From assembly GCA_020064725.1 (NCBI GenBank), contig JAGTWJ010000008.1:2542001-2606000 (forward strand): a stretch of 64,000 bases of DNA. The letters are read 5' to 3'. Every line of letters starts with the position of its first letter. Position 1 is the first letter of the stretch. Made by a program: the position numbers and the translations under genes. The DNA comes from Drechslerella dactyloides (taxonomy: Eukaryota > Ascomycota > Orbiliomycetes > Orbiliales > Orbiliaceae). The notes beneath the pieces are model-generated. The model searched no databases. It was not told where the DNA came from and worked only from the letters and a program-made list of their open reading frames with translations. Below, in pieces: positions 1 through 9,796 of this stretch.

Positions 1-376
1 AGCTGGAGTCGCTTGCAAATACTTCTTGGGCACAATACCCCTAATATACTATTCATCAAACGTGATTTATAACGATGCGAATGAAATGTCACTCCAACGA
101 CTCTGTAAACATATAACTAGTATTAAGACTACCACAACCACCTCTACTACAGCTATCACTAAAACTATAGACAGTGACTCTTTGTAGATATTATATGCCC
201 AAACCTTAGTATCATCTAAAGCGAGTATCATCAGGAGTGAGGCGCCACTCGCTAGTGTGGCTGGAGTTCGTGGTTGGCATCGGCACGAATGCATGTTAAC
301 GTTGGGCTGCGTTGAGACTCGGAAGGCTTCAAAGTCAGCCGCAGCTGAAATTCTGAGGCAGGACTTAGTAACACCA

Positions 377-388
377 TATACTATATAT
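377..388 (+). promoter_or_regulatory. TATA-like element of the Hcp-like gene
   Basis: A TATACTATATAT tract lies 84-95 bp upstream of the ATG at 472 and is followed by a pyrimidine/CA-rich leader. Spacing fits a fungal core promoter. This is inferred from position only. Confidence 0.35.
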
Positions 389-471
389 TGAAGAAGCCGC
401 GACGGAACGAATCTCATCCACTCGAACTTCAGTCAGTAGTATAACAACTTTCATAATATCAACCCCTCAAA

Positions 472-1096
472 ATGAAGCTCTTCATTCCAATCCTGGCTGC
501 CTGCCTCCTTCCTCTAACAAGCGCCGCGACAGCTCGCTATTTCAGTAAGCCTCTCCTTTGATTTTCCCTCTGCTTAGCTAACTTGAACTTCCTTCAGTTC
601 AAATGACCGGCCAAAAGGGAGACATCTTCAAGTCTACAGTTAAAGGGTTCGGATCCGCGTCTCCTGCCCGAAGTATCAACATCACAATCTCGGCAGCCGT
701 TGACGCCGCTACGGGCATTGCTTCTGGGAAACGACGCTATTCTCCAATCGTCGTATCTCGAGATATGGACGATTATTCAACGGGCGTAGTTTCGTCACTA
801 GTAACGAATGAAAAACTGAAAACAATCAAAATAACTGTTCAACAACAGGCAGGCGAGTCAAAATAAATTGCTTGGAAGTAACTATAAAGGCTGTTAACAA
901 AGTCTATATTATAATAGAAACGGGACCTGGGGTACTAAGTACAGTTCGAACGTACACGTTTACGGATGCGCGGCTTGTGAGCGTGAATCAGATTAGTGGC
1001 ACTACGGACCAGATTGAAGTGTTGGCATTTGTATTTCAACAATGGGAGCTTACAACCACGAAAGGAGGCATTACTGTCCAGGATAATTGGTCTTAA
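472..1096 (+). pseudogene. secreted Hcp-like (type VI tube family) protein, one intron, frameshifted
   Basis: The start is the ATG at 472 in context CTCAAAATG. Exon 1 (472-544) encodes a signal peptide of about 19 residues: MKLF, a hydrophobic core, then TSA-A. A 53-bp intron (545-597, GTAAGC...TTCAG) joins in frame to exon 2, which runs to a TAA at 864-866. The body reads TGQKGDIF, then SGKRRYSPIVVSRDMD, then LVTNEKLKTIKI. This matches the order of conserved Hcp blocks: an early GxKxG turn, the ATGKRxHxP loop, a KExD segment and an ALxTNExL helix. The C-terminal blocks (YTFTDARLVSV; EVLAFVFQQWELTTTKGGI; DNW) lie one frame away and end at 1096, so about one base appears lost between roughly 849 and 871. 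No plausible second intron restores the frame without deleting a conserved helix. Total length of about 190 codons fits Hcp plus a signal peptide. Known Hcp proteins form hexameric tubes in bacteria; the role here is unknown. A sequencing error is possible. Confidence 0.6.
545..597 (+). other. spliceosomal intron of the Hcp-like gene
   Basis: The donor is GTAAGC, the acceptor is CTTCAG, and a CTAAC branch-like motif lies about 20 bp before the acceptor (TAGCTAACTTG). Length is 53 bp. Splicing joins the signal-peptide exon to the body in frame by completing an ATT codon. This is strong evidence that the gene is adapted to a eukaryotic host. Confidence 0.75.
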
Positions 1097-1984
1097 GACG
1101 GACGATACAAGAACCTAAGCGATGTGATATGTGTTCTTTCAATCTTATATATTAGACTCATGTAGTCTTGTGGTACAATATTCCAATCAGGCAGGAATAA
1201 TGATTCACACCTGTTGTTAATGGCCTGTGGCCAAAAAGGTATGTGAGAGTAGATCGCCAATTCTCTATTAAAACGTTCCGGTGTTTCTAAGTCCGGCTAT
1301 GCTTCGCATTATAACTTTGCCTAAATATAGATTTTCAAGGTATATTACCACTATATAAAAGTAAACTGTTTATGTTATTATATTTGAATCGTTATCGGTT
1401 ACAACTAATCAAATCCGTAGATTAGGGTGTGTATCTTTATTTCGTTGTTATCGTTATTACTACAGGGCTAAGTAGCTGAATTGATGATTTTCGACATCAC
1501 AGTATCTGTTTTGACTACCTTTTAAAAAAAGTTGTTCGTGGGGCTTTATGCTTCAGCCCGTACTAGTTTCTTTGGTTGGTATCGTTTTTATCGTCGTTAT
1601 TGTTATTCTTTATATCTGCCTTCACGACTATAAATTTTATAGAGGAGAAGATTGCTGCTGACTTAATTCTAACTACCATTATTATTGTAGTACCATCAAG
1701 GGACGCCCTGGAGTGCGCAGTCACTGAGGCTAAAATGCTACCAAATTCCCGGCGTATAATTTGTCTCTGAGTACGCTTATAATGCAATGGGATTATGCCA
1801 GCTGCTAGCTGGCCCCGAGCCACCAGCTAGCACCGCCTGGTATCCCTGAGAGCTTTGTACGGCCGTGCCGTTACAAGTACCATATTGTATGACCACAAAT
1901 ATCACACACACAATAAAATAAGAATATACAAGCTTTTATAACTTTGCGTTTGTAGTAACAATCATAACATTCCATTGCTCCAAA
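1097..1984. other. intergenic region between two secreted-protein genes
   Basis: The region separates a plus-strand and a minus-strand gene that converge, so it holds both 3' ends. Overlapping antisense frames at 1563-1823 lack any domain or gene context and look spurious. GC-richer patches around 1790-1870 include a CAGCTGCTAGCTGG repeat. Nothing else is recognised. Confidence 0.6.
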
Positions 1985-2836
1985 TTATGACGAGTCCTTC
2001 CCGAGACACCAGTTAGGTGTGGAGTCTTTCACAGTGCGGGCAACCGTATCGATAGTCGTTTGTGTGCAAGCTCGCCCCGATCTGTAGATATCCCTGATCG
2101 GGACCGATAAATAATCTGGATAAGATTGAAGGCCCACAACACCAGTGACCTGATCTGCATCAATTATCTCGAAGAAAGTATGGAAGAGAAAGAGAGTTCC
2201 GGGTATGTCCTTCGGTATGATAGCTTGGAAAAACCGAGTGGCCTTTCCACAAGGAGATTTCCCGATATATGCCACAGCTTTGTCGCATAAGTACCAGCCT
2301 ATGTGGTAGTGAGGCATCTGGAGGCCCTCGTGACCTGGATCATATAATACATAGACACTGTTATCTGTCTTTGGCCGCATGGCAAGATCCTTCCATAAGA
2401 GGGCTACGGAAGTGCCCGGGAGGCAGCCCTTCCCATTGCAGCGAGCTGGATCAACAGGGAGTGGCTGCTCGGGGAGGGTAGGAACGTCTATATTTGGCTC
2501 GTCTAGAGACAAGATACCGTTCATATTAAGGTAGACGACTCGACTTGTTTTATTGAATAGTGTAACCGGGAAATCGAGCTCCACCATCGCCCAAGCATCG
2601 TCGGTAGTGGCAACGTAGCTCTCTGTGGTATGTTCATCGCCTACCCATGGCCACAGGCTGGCTGTATTGTTGACAGCTAGAAGTCCAATTAGGTAAGCGT
2701 CAGATTGACCTAGAGTCTTGAGATAGGAGGCCTGCAGCGGTGTAAACCTACGTCTCGCAGTCAATTTGCGGATTGGTACGGCAGCACAAGAGGCTGCAGT
2801 TATCAGCGAGACGAAGACAGCGGATCTAAGCAACAT
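1985..2836 (-). CDS. secreted protein with nidogen-like beta-sandwich, hypothetical
   Basis: This is an intact single-exon frame of 283 aa, ATG at 2836 and TAA at 1985-1987. Residues 1-18 form a signal peptide (MLLRSAVFVSLITAASCA-A). An ARRR motif around residue 27 could be a pro-region cleavage site, although this is inference. Residues about 85-235 follow a pattern seen in fungal secreted NIDO-like domains: FPVTLFNK, then VVYLNMNGILSLDEP, then a cysteine-bearing loop (RCNGKGCLPG), then ALLWKDL, then FLFHTFFEI and TGVVGLQ. Cysteines at the C/C loops could form disulphides. There are N-glycosylation sequons at NNTAS and FNKTS. The base composition resembles the neighbouring Hcp-like gene, not the AT-rich block. 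The domain call rests on pattern recognition; biochemical role unknown. Confidence 0.75.
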   Translation of the reverse strand: MLLRSAVFVSLITAASCAAVPIRKLTARRRFTPLQASYLKTLGQSDAYLIGLLAVNNTASLWPWVGDEHTTESYVATTDDAWAMVELDFPVTLFNKTSRVVYLNMNGILSLDEPNIDVPTLPEQPLPVDPARCNGKGCLPGTSVALLWKDLAMRPKTDNSVYVLYDPGHEGLQMPHYHIGWYLCDKAVAYIGKSPCGKATRFFQAIIPKDIPGTLFLFHTFFEIIDADQVTGVVGLQSYPDYLSVPIRDIYRSGRACTQTTIDTVARTVKDSTPNWCLGKDSS

Positions 2837-2925
2837 TTTGAAGTAGGTGCAGACGATGTGGATGACAGATTCAAAGCTAGAAGGTTTAACTCAGAACAAT
2901 AATCTCGAACGAGAAAACGACAAGG

Positions 2926-2935
2926 TATATATATT
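2926..2935 (-). promoter_or_regulatory. TATA-like element of the 283-aa secreted-protein gene
   Basis: On the minus strand the sequence AATATATATA lies about 90-99 bp upstream of the ATG at 2836. The spacing is nearly the same as for the Hcp-like gene. Confidence 0.35.
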
Positions 2936-2936
2936 T

Positions 2937-4959
2937 CGATTGTCGGGCAATGCGCTCAGTATACGTCCAGATGGGGGCAAGGCAAATGAAGATTTTACCT
3001 TGTCTCGTAATCATATAGAATAACGAATGACTACTTATTCCGGCCACACGGAAAAGATGGCATTGATGCTGAAAGTCTTCTCACTGTACACATCTCAAAG
3101 TAGATACTACGCACTCAGAAGGGCTATTGGTATTGCCGGATGTGCTAAAGTGCACTAGCTAGTTCCATTGTCTTGGAAATAAACTTTCCCTGTGGAGTCC
3201 CCAAGTTAGCATAGATCTTCACGAATAGGCGACTTGCAGACGCCTGACTCATCCTCTAACTATTCTAAAGTCACCTTCTTGGCTAGGCTCCCAGTTAAGT
3301 ATTCTGCTGGAAATTAGGAATGTACGTTTTTAGAGCCTTGAGCTTAGGTCCGCTCCCATGACCTGGTCAAGGAAGCCCGCAATGTTGTATCAGTTCATGA
3401 CATAAAAACATCGATATTCTCGAAGCACGCATGATTTTCATTTTCGATCTAGCTACTGGTTGAGCTAGTGTAACCAAGATCTTATGACCATCCGGCAATA
3501 TCCATAAAACTTTAAATATTTATATATTCCCTGCTAGAGTTGTCAGATCCCTAGTATAGTCCACTAAGATGAATTCGGAAGCCATGATGGATATTACGAC
3601 TGCAAGATATACAACAGCTCGGTGGCGAAATCATCTACGGGAAGACGATAAAGAAAAGAAGACCAAATACTAGGCCGTAATTGAAGAGCATATAGCTAGC
3701 GATCGTAACAGTGCCTCCGCGTAGTAATGGCGTATTGATTTGTCAGATATCGTGAACGACACTAGCGCGAAGTCCCAAATCAGAAGGTATACGGTTCACT
3801 TTTCAAAAAGCTACTTCTACCACCAAAAATGATCGAAGGAAGAAGCCGTTTCCTATGCCGCTGTTTCCCCATACAGATAATCCCTATAAAAATCACATTC
3901 CCGAGATTGACTGGGCATGGGTTTCTGAGTTGGTCTAATAGACCACAACCCAAAGTGTTGACGTGGGTGGTCGCCGGAGAGTTTGGTGTACGAAACTACT
4001 TCTGCGGTAGATGCAAGGGGGTTGCTTTGCCCCTAACTCTGGTCGTGAGAAATCGATTTCGCATCTGCGTCTTCTCAGAACTGTATTCTGGTGTGTTAAC
4101 TTTTACAACATATGGATTTTTTTGATATTGTTGGCGGACTAGTTAAGGTTAAAAACTTTATTGGAACTTTCCCAACTCATTCACCAAGTATATTAAGTTT
4201 CGGTTCGGTCCGGTCCTGTCTCGCTAACAACACGGATGCAAGACTTAACTTTTGCATGTATCTACAATGAAATTCGATGCGCCGGATATCAGCGAATCGG
4301 AGAATAAGTAAAAATATTTGGTTATGGTGCTCGGCTATTCCCCTAAGTCAAACTCTCCGGCGGCACGCTTAGCGGAATCTGTGTTCTGGATTAAGCAGCT
4401 GTTTGACTCAGTACAAGGGTATAGTGTGACATTTCGAATCGCAACGTGTAAACCGTGATATTTACCGATCATCTAACTAGATCTAGCTATACGTAGCTAG
4501 GATGAAGATCGGTGTTCTCACATGGGGGACTAATGTGCAATCAAGTAAAACAGTTTGTCGTCTCCCTTCGTTCCTCCGTCGCAGGTGGCTAATCGGTATA
4601 GCAGTCAAGCGTAAATATCAAAATCGCTTTTTATATAGATATCTAGCGAATAGGTTTCTTTATACAAGTTTAGAAATCTCCTATTCATATATAGACATAC
4701 TAGAGTCTATATTTTTACTTATCTTATAAGCTATCTTGATTTATATATATACTCAATAAATATATAAAATCCCTAAAAGAATCTTAGATTATACTAATAA
4801 TAGTTTTAACATATTTTCAGACTTTAATAAAATCCAGCAAACCATACTTCCTACTCAAACAAGATCACTAATAGCCAGAAGTTTTATCAAATTAATCTTA
4901 CTATCAACATACCCCTAGGGTGGTAATTTTCAATCAAGCAAACAGACTTTGCTAGCTGA
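2937..4959. other. moderate-GC intergenic region without a recognised gene
   Basis: Composition is close to that of the genes to its left until about 4.6 kb, then AT content rises. Short frames are present at 3829-4125 (98 codons) and 4502-4729 (75 codons). Neither shows a domain or a signal peptide. In another frame around 3855-3935, residues such as HIPEIDWAWVSEL look protein-like before a TAA, so a gene relic is possible. No function is assigned. Confidence 0.45.
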
Positions 4960-5199
4960 ACCTCTTTGAGAGCCAACATCCTGGCTACCCACACCAATAC
5001 CATATATTTCAGTGGCAGAACAGACAACCAAACTTATTCCGCATGGATACGCGGACCAACGTACTCTGGTGGCCAGGAATACAACATTCGCGGAAGTGTC
5101 GGCGAATATTGGTCCTCATGCGGGACCCAGGCATTACTGAACATCAAGACAGCCTTAGAGCTTACCGGTCAGGGATATGGTGTAATTAGAGAGGGATGA
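4960..5199 (+). pseudogene. fragment of an unrecognised, possibly secreted protein
   Basis: The frame is open from 4960, just after a TGA, to a TGA at 5197-5199. It has no ATG at its beginning, so it is a 3' exon or a truncated gene. About 75 residues are coding-like: frequent Gly/Tyr/Trp, the string YNIRGSVGEYWSSCGTQALL, and an amphipathic stretch LLNIKTALELTGQGYGV. GC content is clearly above that of the surrounding sequence. The family was not recognised. No upstream exon with a start and signal peptide could be linked to it. Confidence 0.35.
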
Positions 5200-5999
5200 A
5201 GGGGAAACTTGAGGCAGACCTACGGTCTAATATGGCGCGCTTGTTGATCCAATTTCGGAACGCCAAACACATAACAGCCATATACGATGAGTGTATAGTA
5301 GTGCTGAATGATTTTGGTAACGAAGATCATCCAAATTGATTGATTTATAATTCTCCTGTTGTCTCGGCCCCGTCAGTTTCTCCATATTGCTTTCGTGGTG
5401 GAGATTCATGAACGGATCAGAGCCAACAATAGTAAATCCAAGTAAATTTCATGAAAATAGACGATTCTTTCTCAGGTAGCAATTCTCGGATAACTTTCGC
5501 GATGTGTAGAAATAAACGTGCTATCCCTGTATATTATGCCACTAGGTCATTGGGACCACTGCAAACTGGCTTATGCCAACGCTGCCTCCCGTAACAACAA
5601 CACTTTCAGAAGAAATCGTCGTAGCATACCCCGATCATGATCAGCTGCGCCTAAGATATCGAGCCACGATAATAAGACCCGAGAAAACGATGCCCACGTG
5701 ACCATCTGTAATTCTCATTCTGTAATTCTCATAATGTCATTCTCATTTTATAACTAGTACGTCTCTGAATATCTGTATGTTTATATTCACCCATGTGTCT
5801 AAAAACACCTGGCTTTACCACCATTTCTAGCCTGGCCAGTCACAACAAGGAGGATCAATCACCCCAAGCCCAACTAGTCGCCCTAAATGCAACCCAGATA
5901 CAATCAGGAAGACAATTAGCCCTATTTAGATATACTACTCAAACTCTAAATATAGTATAGCCCTAAATCAGCAATATCCCTTAATTATATTAAAATTCT
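5200..5999. other. border zone between gene region and AT-rich block
   Basis: Composition drops from ordinary to AT-rich across this stretch. A short near-duplication of CTGTAATTCTCAT is present at about 5706-5735. No credible gene was seen on either strand. Confidence 0.5.
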
Positions 6000-6009
6000 T
6001 AGTCTAGAA

Positions 6010-6165
6010 TAGAGCTTGATCTAGTTCCGGGTTCAACCCGAACCGTTTTTTGTGTTGTCAACCCGAACCAGAACCTAAACTAGTTACCTCTACTAAGAAA
6101 TTAAATTATTTAAAACTGGAACCAGAACCCATTTAAAAACCAGTTTAGTTTTTAAACCAGATTAT
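6010..6165. repeat. GGTTCGGGTT-type subterminal repeats, possible hAT transposon end
   Basis: Several copies of GAACC/GGTTC motifs in both orientations occur here (GGGTTCAACCCGAACC, CAACCCGAACCAGAACC, CTGGAACCAGAACCC). Dense GGTTCGGGT-type motifs in both orientations near an end are typical of hAT elements. The opposite end was not found, so this may be a relic. Confidence 0.25.
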
Positions 6166-7087
6166 TTACTTGTAATACTCAAATTATATATAAAGTAATA
6201 GTATATTTACCAAGTATCAACAGCACAAACTTTAAAAAAATAAAGAATAAAACCTATTTAATTAATTATTAATTCAAAGCTACTAAATATATAAAAAAAA
6301 TTTAAAAATCTATAATTTAGATCCTAATTATTTAAATTTAAGAAACAACATTTTCAAAAAGAAGATATATTAAAATCTTTATAATTATTACTCTAAAGTA
6401 TTTATAAACTCAATTTTTTTATAATATTAACAATTTTATAAGATTTTTTCTATTTAATATATTTAATTTAATTATAGAATTAATTATATTCTTAGTATAA
6501 TTATTCTATTTTTTTAATTTTTTACTTTTTAATAGACTTCTTTTATTTATATTCTATATAATAAAAGTATTTATAAATTATAATTATTTTTTAATATTAA
6601 CCTATTATTATTAAAACCTTAATTAAATATTATTTTATATATAAATATACTTATATTATATTATTAACAGAGCAAAACTATATTAATAATATATAATAAT
6701 ATTACAAATATTATTAAAAATATATTCTATATTAATAAATATAATTAAGATTATAAAGAAATCTTTTACTATCTTTATTAAAATAAGATAAAAAATAAAG
6801 TATTTCTTTTCTATTATTTTTAAAATTACTTTATAGGCTTTTTAATAGTAATATTAGTAATATTCAAAATATTATAAATAAAAAACTTATTATTTTTATT
6901 CTTAATTAAAAACTACTTCTTAATTTTATTTAGCTATTATTCGTTTTTTTAAAATATTTAAGATTTTAAACTAAAATTATCAAATTCATAAAATTATAAA
7001 TTAAAGAATTTATTATTAAAAAATTTAAATAAAAATTACCATATTATTAAGTCTTAAAAGGTAATTAATTTCTCTTCTAAATCCAGA
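6166..7087. other. RIP-degraded AT-rich DNA, no gene
   Basis: The stretch is overwhelmingly A and T with stops in every frame. Nothing recognisable remains up to the TA at 7088-7089. Confidence 0.6.
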
Positions 7088-7089
7088 TA

Positions 7090-8981
7090 ACGTATTCCAC
7101 AAGCAAGCGGACCATACAAGCAAGCGGACCATCTCAACACCCCACCCCAGCAAAAACACTAGCTTTACAACTACACTGTTATTATATTAGACTACATATA
7201 TATTAGTTTATTTAGTTATATGTTTAAAATATTTATTAATATATTTAAATATTATATTTAAATTTATTATAACCATTATAGTAAATTATTTTTCCAAAAA
7301 TAGTTTCTAATTAAAAACTGTTTTAATAATTTAAATACCCTATTTATTTACCTTATCTATTTATAATATTATTATCTAAAATTTCATTAACCTAATATAT
7401 AATAAGTATATTTTTATATTATATATATTATTTTTTTATTTATTAATATTTACTTAATATCTTATTAACAAAACACAGTATTATATTCTCTATTTATATA
7501 AGTATTAACTAGTGTATTATTATTTATACCCTTTTAATAAATTGATCTATAATAGTTAATAACAATATTAAAAAACTATTTTAATACTAAATAATCTAAT
7601 TTTTAATAAATTTTAATTATAAACCAGTTTTTAAAAAATTTATTAGGATTTTTGTTATCTAGATGGTTACTATATTTATAGTATTAAGATATAAATTCAT
7701 TAAAATAAACACTAATAACTACATATTTAATTTTAAAAAAACCTTATTAAAATTATAAAGTATAATATTAGTTCCAATAAAGCTATTATATATATTCTTA
7801 GATATTATTGTAGTAATAAATATTTTATAGAACCTAGAAAAAAACTCTAGTTTACTAATATAATTAATATATATATGTATTAAATCCTCTACCTAGTGAT
7901 TATATACCTGTTTTAATGGTTTAAAGCATCCAATATCTAATAGTTGAAAAAAATGTAAAAAATATAGTAGTATGCAAACTATAATAATCTTATATTTTTA
8001 ACAATAAAATTTAAAAAATACTAAATAATAGCTATTATAGCTATCTAGGATTAATAACCAATAGTCTAAAATATAGTATTATACTATAAAATGATTGAAA
8101 TACTTTAATTATTCTATAATAACTTTATTTGTTGTTTAGTTATTATCAGAGAGTATAATAATCTAGTTATTTAATAAATTAATTTTTGTATACTAATTAG
8201 CTAAATAATATTAACTAACTAAAATAATAAATAATAGTATTACCCAACCTTTTACACTTATCCCCTAAATAATTATTACTTATTTATAATTCCCAAACTA
8301 TACTAGTTTAGTTTTATCACATATTTCAACTTCTATAACAACTATAATTATAAAGATTATATCTATTATAAAACCTATTTTATTAAAATTATAGATATTA
8401 CTATCTATAATACCATACTTCACTTTTATTATTTATAAAAACTAAAACTACTTTTAAATAAAATCCAGATCTTTATATTTAATTTGCTGGTAATTATATT
8501 TTTTAAATAAACATATTTAGAACTTTAAATAATATTTTACAAAATTTACCACCCAATTCTTACCAACACATCATATACTATTATCAACACACATCAACAG
8601 CAACTAGTTAATCATATCTTCTATACTATTTAATTTAAAATAAAAAAACTATATAAATAATTTAAATATATATTAAATAATAACATCTTCTTTTAATTTT
8701 ATAAAATTTTATGATTTAAGAATACTATTTACCTTTAAAATATAACTATTATATTAATATAATAAAATAATATAAAAGATATTATAAAACTTAATAATAA
8801 CTTAAATATTTAATTTTTGATTTTTTTCTAAAGTTTTAATAGCTAGAATAACTTAGGATTTAATCATAATAACAACTATAATAGTAGTTATGAAGATAAT
8901 ATAATACAAAAAAAAAATAGTCACACCAGTGTTGAGAGATGGTTTGCTCGCTTGTGTGGTCCGCTCACTTGTGGAATACGT
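7090..8981 (-). mobile_element. Fot1/pogo-type DNA transposon, full length, RIP-decayed (copy A)
   Basis: The element is 1892 bp and flanked by TA on both sides. Terminal inverted repeats begin ACGTATTCCACAAGC and contain two tandem iterons of the form AAGCAAGCGGACC (left) and AAGCGAGCGGACC (right). The interior aligns with the other full-length copies in reverse orientation, placing the transposase on the minus strand. That frame is destroyed by TAA/TAG codons. The family assignment rests on TA target sites, size and the DDE residues readable in copy G. Tip class: ATTCC. Confidence 0.85.
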
Positions 8982-8983
8982 TA

Positions 8984-9794
8984 TTTATATTATAAATAAT
9001 AAAATATATAATAATATATAAACTCTTTCTAATACTCTTTATAAAATTAAAAACCCCACTTAAATACAACATACATACTAAATTTAATATAAAGTATTAA
9101 AATAAAATTAATATTATAAAGAATTCTACTATTTTCCTCTATTTTTAAATAGTAACTTTTAAATTTATCTAGACCTACTTCAAAAATATTATAAAGATTT
9201 TTTTCCAATCTATACAAAGTTTTTAATATAAAATCATACAATTCTCAATATAATTAAAAAATTTATTATAAAAAACCTAGATAATATAGATTTCTAACTA
9301 CTAAATTACTAATATAAATAAAATAAACTAATAAAAAAACTATAATATTTTAATTATTTTTTATATCTAACTTTATTCTATATTTATAAAAAAAATTTCC
9401 TAATACTATAAATTCTTATTAATATATATCTAAGCCTAAATAATACTACACAACCAAATAAAACATATAAATATCTTAATAATTAAATTCTATTTTATTC
9501 TAACATTAAAAATTAATCCAATAAATTATAAAATTTTACCCTTATAAATAATAGAATGTATATAATCTAAAAATAACTAAAGTTATTTAAAATATTTAAG
9601 ATATTTTAAAGATACTATAACTTAATTATTTTTATAATTATATAAATTTTTTAATAAAATTAGTATTATTTTATTTATAAAAAATATACTTATCTTACTA
9701 TTAAGAAGGTTTTATAAAATAAAAATACCATATTCTAATATTTTATTATTTTAGTATTTATTAATAGGGTTAAATAATAATAATTAAATACTAT
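8984..9794. other. AT-rich spacer between two Fot1-type elements
   Basis: Very AT-rich. A 64-codon minus-strand frame at 9047-9241 is of low complexity (Lys/Tyr/Ile/Asn-rich) and is not taken as a gene. Confidence 0.6.
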
Positions 9795-9796
9795 TA

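Noticed and set aside
67..417. 116-codon minus-strand frame upstream of the Hcp-like gene
   Set aside because: It overlaps that gene's promoter, lacks a domain, and its hydrophobic C-terminal run reads from a simple CCACAACCACC-type repeat. Judged a chance frame.
801..848. Possible second intron of the Hcp-like gene (GTAACG...ACAG)
   Set aside because: It would delete the conserved LVTNEKLKTIKI segment, so a frameshift is the simpler explanation for the frame change.
1563..1823. Opposing frames of 86 and 64 codons between the two secreted-protein genes
   Set aside because: They overlap each other, have low-complexity Asn/Asp or Ile/Val runs and no start context or homology signal.
2269..2481. 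70-codon plus-strand frame inside the 283-aa secreted-protein gene
   Set aside because: Lies wholly antisense to an intact gene with a signal peptide; a shadow frame.
3829..4125. 98-codon plus-strand frame in the intergenic region
   Set aside because: Composition and residue order look random. Another frame in the same interval looks more protein-like but is broken, so no gene was called.
7090..8981. Treating the tandem AAGCGAGCGGACC iterons as a CRISPR-like array
   Set aside because: Only two units per end, mirrored at the other end of a TA-flanked element. They are transposon terminal repeats.
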